A DNA stretch of 64,000 bases, from the NCBI RefSeq assembly GCF_002556545.1, contig NZ_CP022685.1, positions 8,286,001-8,350,000 of the forward strand, read 5' to 3'. Each line of letters starts with the position of its first letter. Positions within the stretch are counted from its first letter, which is position 1. Of the stretch, positions 58,347 through 64,000 are shown piece after piece. Made by a program: the position numbers and the translations under genes. Under the pieces are notes generated by a model that was given only the letters and a program-made list of their open reading frames with translations, had not been told where the DNA came from and searched no databases. This stretch comes from Streptomyces formicae (GTDB lineage: Bacteria > Actinomycetota > Actinomycetes > Streptomycetales > Streptomycetaceae).

Positions 58347-59798
58347 ATGGCTGAGAAAAGGACCCGCACCGTGCGTGCCGTCATCGCTGCGGCGGCCGCG
58401 GTCGCCACTCTCGCGCTCACCGCTCCCGCCCACGGCACCCCCTCCCATCCCGCTCCCGGCTCGGACGGCGTGGGCGACCCGCTGTTCCCGACGCTCGGCA
58501 ACGGCGGCTACGACGTGCGCCACTACGACCTCTCCTTCGACTTCACGCCCGTCACCTACGACTTCGCCGCCACCATGAGGATCCGGGCGAGAGCCACCCA
58601 GGACCTGTCGTCCTTCAACCTCGACGTCGACTCCCTCGCCATCGACCGGATCACCGTGAACGGCGCGCCCGCCACCTGGGAGATCGGTCCCGGCAAGACC
58701 GGCCAGGAGCTCACCGTGACCCCGGCGCGGCCGCTGCGCGAGCGCCGCTCCTTCGACGTCGAGGTGGCGTACCACGGCAACGGCAGGACGAAGCCGATCG
58801 GCCAGCCCGGCTGGCGGTACATGTCCGACGGCGGCTTCGCCTCGGCCGCCCAGGCGTCGCGCGCCGACACCTTCGCGCCGGTCAACGACCATCCGTCCGA
58901 CAAGGCGACGTGGACCTTCCACCTCACCGCGCCCAAGGGCTGGACGCCCGCCGCCAACGGCAACCTCACCGGGCGGCGCGGCGCGCCCGGCGCCAAGGAG
59001 ACCTGGGACTTCTCCCTCAAGTCCCCGATGGCGCCCGAGCTGATGGGGATCTCCGTCAACAAACAGAGCTACCTCTACGGTCGCGGCCCGCACGGCGTGA
59101 AGCTGCGCCACCTCGTCCCCGAGGACCAACGGGAGAAGTACCGCCCGATCGTCGAGGAGACCGGCGGGCAGCTCGCCTGGCTGGAGAAGACCCTCGGCGT
59201 GCGCTACCCCTTCGATACCTACGGCGTACAGATCGTGCGCGACGGGTACGGCGACGCCCTGGAGAACCAGACCCTCTCCCTCTTCGGGCCCGGCTGGTTC
59301 GAGCGCCCCACGTACTCCACCACCATGGTCCACGAGCTGACCCACCAGTGGTTCGGCGACTCCGTCACCCCCGCGACCTGGCAGGACGCCTGGATGAACG
59401 AGGGGCCCGCCGTCTACTACGCCGCCGTGTGGGCGGACCAGAAGGGGTTCCAGAGGATCGAGGAGAAGATGAAGGCCGCGTACGAGAAGCTCGACGCGGT
59501 CCGCAAGACCGACGGTCCGCCCGGCAAGCCCACCGGGCTCGGCGGCTTCAACATCTACGACGGGGCCGCCGTCTCCCTCTACGCCCTCCGACAGCAGATC
59601 GGGCAGGACCAATTCGATGCCGTCATGAAGGCGTGGCTGACCAAGCACCGGCACGGCAACGCCACCACCCAGGACTTCATCGACAACGCGGTCAAGGTGA
59701 CGGGCGACGCGTCCGTCCGCACCTTCCTGAACCACTGGCTGTTCGACCTCGACAACCCGCCCATGCCGGGCCACCCCGACTGGGGCGTCACCCCGTGA
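58347..59798 (+). CDS. Secreted M1 family metallopeptidase
   Basis: A 483-residue zinc aminopeptidase of family M1. A signal peptide of about 30 residues ('AVIAAAAAVATLALTAPAHG') is followed by an N-terminal beta domain and the thermolysin-like catalytic domain. Zinc ligands are His329 and His333 ('HELTHQW') and Glu352 ('WMNEGPA'), exact HExxH-x18-E spacing; 'YGDALENQTLSLF' occupies the GxMEN exopeptidase position with Leu for Met. The C-terminal helical domain is truncated compared with aminopeptidase N. A LacI operator lies directly upstream; the stop overlaps the next GTG. Confidence 0.92.
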   Translation: MAEKRTRTVRAVIAAAAAVATLALTAPAHGTPSHPAPGSDGVGDPLFPTLGNGGYDVRHYDLSFDFTPVTYDFAATMRIRARATQDLSSFNLDVDSLAIDRITVNGAPATWEIGPGKTGQELTVTPARPLRERRSFDVEVAYHGNGRTKPIGQPGWRYMSDGGFASAAQASRADTFAPVNDHPSDKATWTFHLTAPKGWTPAANGNLTGRRGAPGAKETWDFSLKSPMAPELMGISVNKQSYLYGRGPHGVKLRHLVPEDQREKYRPIVEETGGQLAWLEKTLGVRYPFDTYGVQIVRDGYGDALENQTLSLFGPGWFERPTYSTTMVHELTHQWFGDSVTPATWQDAWMNEGPAVYYAAVWADQKGFQRIEEKMKAAYEKLDAVRKTDGPPGKPTGLGGFNIYDGAAVSLYALRQQIGQDQFDAVMKAWLTKHRHGNATTQDFIDNAVKVTGDASVRTFLNHWLFDLDNPPMPGHPDWGVTP

Positions 59799-62023
59799 GG
59801 CGCCACCCCGCCGCCCTCGCGGCGGCCCTCGTCACCGTGGCGCTCGGCGCCCTGCTCACCCCGAAGGCCACGGCCGCCCCGGCGCCGCGCGTCCTGCACG
59901 TGGCACCGCACGGCAGCGGCGACACGTGCGGTGCGGCACGCCCCTGCTCGCCGACCGCCGCGCGCGACGCGGCGCGCGACATCGCGGACCGGGACGTGCG
60001 GATCGAACTCGCCGACGGCACGTACGAGTTGACCCGGCCCCTGGAGCTGGGCGAGGCCGACTCGGGACGTGCCGGGCGCACCGTCACCTGGACCGCGGCC
60101 CCGGGCGCCGACCCCGTCCTGTCCGGCGGCCGGGAGATCGAGGGATGGCGCAGGAACCGGGACGGGACCTGGACCGCCACCGCCCCCGAAGGCGTCGCCC
60201 CGCGCCAGCTCTTCGTGGACGGCCGCCGCGCGCAGCGCGCACGGGGAGCGGCCTGCCCCGCCGCCACCTGCGACGCGACGAAGGACGGGATGACGGGTGC
60301 GATCGCCTCGGGCGCCGCCGCCTGGCAGCGGCCCACCGGCGCGGAGGCGGTCATCAAGGTCCGCTGGCGCGACTACCACTGCCGCGTCACGGGCGTCGAA
60401 GGCGACAACCTCACCTTCGCACAGCCCTGTTGGGCCAACTCCGCGAGCGGCACCGACCGCACGGGCCCCGCCTGGGACTCCACCACCGTCGACTCCGCCC
60501 GCTACCACGGCGTCGCCTACTTCGAGAACGCCCGCGAACTCCTCGACGAACCGGGCGAGTTCGTCTGGGACACCGTGGACCGGACCGTCACCTACCTGCC
60601 GCGCGCGGGCGAGAACCCGCGCCGCGCCCGCATGGTCACCCCGGTCACCGAGCGGCTCATGGTCATCGACGGCGCCCACGACGTGCGGGTCGACGGCATC
60701 GACTTCGCCTACGCCGCCTACCGTCAGCCCGGCACCGACGAGGGCTACGCGGGCACCCAGGCGGGCCTCACCCTCACCGGGGCGAGCGGACCCGTCGACC
60801 ACGCGGGCCGGTACTACACGAAACCCTCCGCCGCGCTCACCGTGCGCGGTGGGCGTCAAGTGACCGTCACCCGCGCCGAGTTCACCCATCTCGCGGGCGC
60901 GGGCGTCATCCTGGAAGCGGGCACTAAGGACTCGTCCGTCACCCGCTCCCGCTTCATGGACCTCTCGTCGGGCGCCGCCTACATCGGCGACACCGAGCCC
61001 GACCCGGAGCCCGCGCTCGCGGGGGAGCGCAACACCCTCGCGTACAACACCATCCGGCGCACCGGGGTCGAGTACACGGACTCCGTGGGCATCTGGGCGG
61101 GGTACGAGGCGGAGTTGAGCGTCGACCACAACACCCTCGAAGAGCTGCCCTACTCGGGGATCTCGGTCGGCTGGGGCTGGAACCAGCCCGAGGCGAGGGA
61201 GTCCGTCCTGCGCGACAACCGCGTCACCGCCAACCGGATCACCGACGTGATGCGCGTCGAGCACGACCAGCACGACGGCGGCGCCATCTACACCCAGGGC
61301 GCCCAGCCCCGCACCCTCGTCGCGGGGAACTACATCAACCGCTCGGCGTACGGCAACACCGAGCGCGACGGCAACGGCATCTACCTGGACGAGCAGTCCT
61401 CGCACATCCGCGTCGAGGGCAACGTGCTGACCAGGCTCGGCTACAAGTGGGTCTCCAACTGGGCGGACTACGGCATCCAGAACCACGCCACGGGTAACTG
61501 GACCGACACCGACGCACCCGCCCTGACCGGCACCGGATCCACCATGAAGGACAACCGCACCGAACTCGACCGGCTGCCCGCCGAGGCACTCGCCGTGGCC
61601 GGGCGCGCGGGCGCCCGCCCGGAGCCGGTCGAGCAGCTGCGCCCCGACCTCGCCCGCGCGGGCACCGCGTCGCAGTCCTCCACGGACGGCGCCGCCGGGG
61701 CCGCGTACGCCGTCGACGGGGACACCTCGACCGACACCCGCACGCTCGCCGAACCGGGCGCCTGGTGGCAGGTCGACCTCGGCGCCGCCCGACGGGTGCG
61801 CCAGGTCGAGGTGTGGAACGGCGCGGCCATGACCACGGCGGACTTCGACGTCCAGCTGTCGCGGACCGCGGACTTCGCCGACGCCACGACCCGCCATGTG
61901 GAAGGGAAGGCACTGCGCCCCACGCTCCTGGAATTCGCCGGGGGCGATACGGCCAGATTCGTACGGATCAGGCTCACGGGCACCGGTCGGGTGGGCCTGG
62001 CACACGTGCTCGTCCATCCCTGA
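59795..62023 (+). CDS. Secreted right-handed beta-helix protein with C-terminal discoidin domain
   Basis: A 742-residue exported protein. A signal peptide of about 28 residues leads into 'VLHVAPHGSGDTCGAARPCSP'. A parallel beta-helix region of about 550 residues follows, with Asn-rich turns ('GERNTLAYNTIRRTGVEY', 'SVLRDNRVTANRITDVM'). The C-terminal 130 residues form an F5/8 type C domain ('ASQSSTDGAAGAAYAVDGD', 'WWQVDLGAARRVRQVEVW'), usually a carbohydrate binder. The scaffold is typical of polysaccharide lyases, epimerases and hydrolases; no catalytic residues can be assigned. It starts with GTG overlapping the peptidase stop. Confidence 0.87.
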   Translation: MRRHPAALAAALVTVALGALLTPKATAAPAPRVLHVAPHGSGDTCGAARPCSPTAARDAARDIADRDVRIELADGTYELTRPLELGEADSGRAGRTVTWTAAPGADPVLSGGREIEGWRRNRDGTWTATAPEGVAPRQLFVDGRRAQRARGAACPAATCDATKDGMTGAIASGAAAWQRPTGAEAVIKVRWRDYHCRVTGVEGDNLTFAQPCWANSASGTDRTGPAWDSTTVDSARYHGVAYFENARELLDEPGEFVWDTVDRTVTYLPRAGENPRRARMVTPVTERLMVIDGAHDVRVDGIDFAYAAYRQPGTDEGYAGTQAGLTLTGASGPVDHAGRYYTKPSAALTVRGGRQVTVTRAEFTHLAGAGVILEAGTKDSSVTRSRFMDLSSGAAYIGDTEPDPEPALAGERNTLAYNTIRRTGVEYTDSVGIWAGYEAELSVDHNTLEELPYSGISVGWGWNQPEARESVLRDNRVTANRITDVMRVEHDQHDGGAIYTQGAQPRTLVAGNYINRSAYGNTERDGNGIYLDEQSSHIRVEGNVLTRLGYKWVSNWADYGIQNHATGNWTDTDAPALTGTGSTMKDNRTELDRLPAEALAVAGRAGARPEPVEQLRPDLARAGTASQSSTDGAAGAAYAVDGDTSTDTRTLAEPGAWWQVDLGAARRVRQVEVWNGAAMTTADFDVQLSRTADFADATTRHVEGKALRPTLLEFAGGDTARFVRIRLTGTGRVGLAHVLVHP

Positions 62024-62038
62024 CGATCGGGGTTCCGT

Positions 62039-62071
62039 CCGGCCGCCCGGCCCCTCGACACGGGCGGCCGG
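62039..62071 (+). terminator. Hairpin terminator after beta-helix gene
   Basis: CCGGCCGCCCG at 62039-62049 pairs perfectly with CGGGCGGCCGG at 62061-62071 around an 11-base loop, 16 bases past the stop codon. It probably ends the peptidase/beta-helix transcript. Confidence 0.7.
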
Positions 62072-62130
62072 GGCCGGATAGATAAGGATCAAGCTCCGCC
62101 GCCCACCGGCATCCGTGAGCCAAGGACTCC

Positions 62131-62175
62131 GCACCACCGGCACCCGCACCACCGGCACCCGCAACACCGGCACAA
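62131..62175. repeat. Three tandem 15-bp repeats before Gfo/Idh gene
   Basis: GCACCACCGGCACCC occurs twice exactly (62131-62145, 62146-62160) and a third time with changes (62161-62175). The array ends 14 bases before the start codon of the oxidoreductase, in its leader, just upstream of the GGAAG ribosome site. Confidence 0.6.
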
Positions 62176-62189
62176 GCGAAGGAAGTTCC

Positions 62190-63374
62190 ATGACCGACCT
62201 CCGTCTCGGCGTTCTCGGCTACGGGCTGCGCGGCTCGCTGGCCCGTACCGCCCACCGGCCGGGAGAGGGCTCCCGCGTCACCGCCCTGGCCGACCACGAC
62301 GCCACCGCACGGGCCGGGGCCGCCGTGGCCTTTCCCGGCGCGCTGATATCCAGCGACCACCGCAAGGTCGTCGAGGACCCGGACGTCGACGCGATCGTCG
62401 TCCTGACCCCCGACCACACCCACGCGGAGCTCGCCTGCGAGGCGCTGCGCGAAGGCAAGCCCGTCTTCGTCGAGAAGCCGCTGGAGACGAGCGTCGAGGC
62501 GTGCGACCGGATCCTGCACACCGCGTACGAGACGGGCACGCGCCTGTACGTCGGACACAACATGCGGCACATGCCCGTGGTCCGGCTGATGCGCGACGTC
62601 ATCGAGCGCGGCGAGATCGGCGCGGTCAAGACCGTCTGGGTGCGGCACTTCGTCGGCTACGGCGGGGACTGGTACTTCAAGGACTGGCACGCCGAACGGC
62701 AGTACACCACGGGCCTGTTGCTGCAGAAGGCCGCCCACGACATCGACGTCCTGCACTGGCTGGCGAACGGCTACACGAGCCGGGTGCAGGCCCTCGGCGA
62801 CCTCATGGTCTACGGCGACAACCCGCACCGCCGCGCGCCGGGCGAGCCCAAGACGGACGACTGGTACACCAAGGAAGGGCACTGGCCGCCGCACACCCAG
62901 CGCGACCTGAACCCCGTCATCGACGTCGAGGACGTGTCCCTGGTCAACATGCGCCTGGACAACGGGGTGCTCGCGGCCTACCAGCAGTGCCACTTCACGC
63001 CCGACTACTGGCGCAACTACACCGTCATCGGCGACGCGGGGCGCCTGGAGAACTTCGGTGACGGACCCGGGGGAGTGGTCAAGGTGTGGAACTCCCGCCG
63101 GTCCTCCTACCGGGGCGACGCGGACGCCGAGTATCCGGTGCCGGACGCGCAGGACGACGGCGGGCACGGCGGTGCCGATCCGCTGCTCGTCGACGAGTTC
63201 GTCCGCTTCGTCCGCGCGGGCGGGCGCACCGACACCTCGCCCGTCGCGGCGCGGATGGCCGTGGCGGCGGGCGTACGGGCCACCGAGTCGCTGCGGGACG
63301 GCGGGACGCCGCGCGAGGTGCCCGCGCTCGACCCGGAGCTGATCGCCTATTTCGAACGCGGGCAGCTCCGCTGA
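62190..63374 (+). CDS. Gfo/Idh/MocA family oxidoreductase
   Basis: A 394-residue NAD(P)-dependent sugar or cyclitol dehydrogenase. The nucleotide fold is 'LRLGVLGYGLRGSLARTA', the active-site Lys lies in 'VFVEKPLETSVEACDRIL', and the C-terminal sheet domain contains 'GLLLQKAAHDIDVLHWLANG' with the catalytic-position His. ATG 62190 with GGAAG upstream is preferred over an upstream GTG at 62115 that would add a repetitive Thr/Gly stretch. It follows the LacI-associated genes and probably processes a released sugar acid or cyclitol. Confidence 0.9.
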   Translation: MTDLRLGVLGYGLRGSLARTAHRPGEGSRVTALADHDATARAGAAVAFPGALISSDHRKVVEDPDVDAIVVLTPDHTHAELACEALREGKPVFVEKPLETSVEACDRILHTAYETGTRLYVGHNMRHMPVVRLMRDVIERGEIGAVKTVWVRHFVGYGGDWYFKDWHAERQYTTGLLLQKAAHDIDVLHWLANGYTSRVQALGDLMVYGDNPHRRAPGEPKTDDWYTKEGHWPPHTQRDLNPVIDVEDVSLVNMRLDNGVLAAYQQCHFTPDYWRNYTVIGDAGRLENFGDGPGGVVKVWNSRRSSYRGDADAEYPVPDAQDDGGHGGADPLLVDEFVRFVRAGGRTDTSPVAARMAVAAGVRATESLRDGGTPREVPALDPELIAYFERGQLR

Positions 63375-63411
63375 TGCGCCGTTCTGGCGCGGGGGCCTGA
63401 AGGAAAGCTGC

Positions 63412-63451
63412 GGCGGCGCTTAAGAAATCCTCGATGGACCGGGGCGCCGCC
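63412..63451 (+). promoter_or_regulatory. GC-rich inverted repeat in tdh upstream region
   Basis: GGCGGCGC at 63412-63419 pairs with GCGCCGCC at 63444-63451 around a 24-base, AT-richer loop containing CTTAAGAAATCC. It lies between the Gfo/Idh stop and tdh. It could be a terminator or part of the tdh leader. Confidence 0.35.
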
Positions 63452-63512
63452 GTAGGGAAGATTCCTGTGTCGTCGGAGCAAGAATCGACGGACGACGACA
63501 GGAGCCGTGGCG

Positions 63513-64000
63513 TTGAAGGCGCTGGTCAAGGAGAAGGCGGAGCCGGGACTCCGGCTGATGGACGTACCGGAGCCGGAGATCGGCCACGGAGACGTCCTGA
63601 TCAAGGTGCTCCGCACCGGGATCTGCGGCACCGATCTGCACATCAGGGCCTGGGACGGCTGGGCGCAGCAGACGATCGCCGCGCCGCTGGTCGTCGGGCA
63701 CGAGTTCGTCGGAGAGGTCGTCGAGACCGGCCGTGACGTCGCGGACATCAAGAGCGGCGACCTGGTCAGCGGCGAGGGCCACCTGGTCTGCGGCAAGTGC
63801 CGCAACTGTCTGGCCGGGCGGCGCCACCTGTGCCGCGCCACCGTCGGACTCGGCGTCGGCAGGGACGGCGCCTTCGCGGAGTACGTCGCGCTGCCCGCGA
63901 CCAACGTCTGGGTGCACCGCGTCCCGGTGGACCTGGACGTGGCCGCGATCTTCGACCCGTTCGGCAACGCCGTGCACACCGCCCTCTCCTTCCCCCTGGT
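63513..64000 (+). CDS. tdh: L-threonine 3-dehydrogenase (partial, 3' end outside window)
   Basis: The first 162 codons of a zinc-dependent medium-chain alcohol dehydrogenase, best matching threonine 3-dehydrogenase, which makes 2-amino-3-ketobutyrate for glycine formation. Visible are the catalytic zinc ligands in '[19 protein letters not shown]' and '[11 protein letters not shown]', the structural zinc cluster in '[15 protein letters not shown]', and '[15 protein letters not shown]', characteristic of Tdh. TTG at 63513 has GGAG eight bases upstream; GTG at 63507 is in frame but only two bases from that site. Confidence 0.9.
   Translation, partial: MKALVKEKAEPGLRLMDVPEPEIGHGDVLIKVLRTGICGTDLHIRAWDGWAQQTIAAPLVVGHEFVGEVVETGRDVADIKSGDLVSGEGHLVCGKCRNCLAGRRHLCRATVGLGVGRDGAFAEYVALPATNVWVHRVPVDLDVAAIFDPFGNAVHTALSFPL

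Noticed and set aside
59579..62191. Very long antisense open frames (for example 870 codons here, 802 codons at 23439-25847, 887 codons at 54968-57631)
   Set aside because: They mirror strongly conserved genes on the other strand or extend a real gene upstream of its start, encode low-complexity Arg/Ala/Gly/Val-rich products, and result from the scarcity of stop codons at this GC content.
1..64000. tRNA, rRNA, insertion sequences, attachment sites, replication origin
   Set aside because: No cloverleaf-like sequence, transposase, integrase, terminal inverted repeats or DnaA-box cluster was found on reading either strand.

Overview
The window is high-GC actinobacterial DNA with tightly packed genes, frequent GTG/TTG starts and ATGA/GTGA overlaps. 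It is almost certainly a Streptomyces chromosome. Gene content and order from the Tex gene through the hopanoid genes follow, from memory, the S. coelicolor SCO6743-SCO6771 neighbourhood. No rRNA, tRNA, insertion sequence, prophage or CRISPR array was seen.

Layout. (1) 1-11,635 is mixed housekeeping: tex (3' end outside the window), a 50-residue LPFR-motif protein, an SCO6745-type protein behind a TetR-like operator, a GlxA/PfpI pair, a crotonase lacking both usual glutamates, an HdeD-type membrane protein, a HATPase protein, type I IPP isomerase, a methyltransferase-GNAT fusion preceded by a short ORF and hairpin, a membrane-anchored unknown, a CDF metal exporter and galE. (2) 11,894-18,983 is a compact operon: DUF5941-type CDP-alcohol phosphotransferase, nucleotidyltransferase, glycerol-1-phosphate-dehydrogenase-like enzyme, second CDP-alcohol phosphotransferase, GT2 glycosyltransferase, and an ABC-2 polysaccharide-type exporter. 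It ends at a strong terminator. I infer an envelope phospho-glycoconjugate of unknown structure; this is the best candidate for an undescribed system here. (3) 19,331-33,067 is the hopanoid cluster: hpnC-hpnD-small ORF-hpnE-polyprenyl synthase-shc-hpnG-hpnH-ispG-dxs-aminotransferase, then an XRE-cupin regulator and a DUF6126-type membrane peptide. It joins isoprenoid precursor supply to squalene synthesis, cyclisation and side-chain building.

(4) 33,073-37,098 holds a protein phosphatase, a GH36 alpha-galactosidase and an SGNH hydrolase. (5) 37,198-46,330 matches the known bicyclomycin cluster: MFS exporter (bcmT, divergent), cyclodipeptide synthase (bcmA), and six oxidases in the order 2OG-2OG-P450-2OG-2OG-2OG (bcmB to bcmG). 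It probably supplies a heavily oxidised cyclodipeptide that inhibits Rho. (6) 46,469-49,861 holds a SIMPL-domain secreted protein, a CMD/TetR pair and an MBL-fold hydrolase. About 1.2 kb of non-coding DNA follows, containing a degenerate tandem array of small hairpins. (7) 51,051-54,961 is a conservon (cvnA-D) with a fifth, GAF-domain gene. (8) 54,968-63,374 is a LacI-centred carbohydrate/secreted-enzyme locus: a DUF2264 protein, an M1 peptidase, a beta-helix/discoidin protein and a Gfo/Idh/MocA oxidoreductase, with two matching LacI-type operators. (9) The window ends inside threonine dehydrogenase (tdh).

All family calls come from reading motifs by eye. Locus comparisons and literature statements are from memory, and no database search was run.
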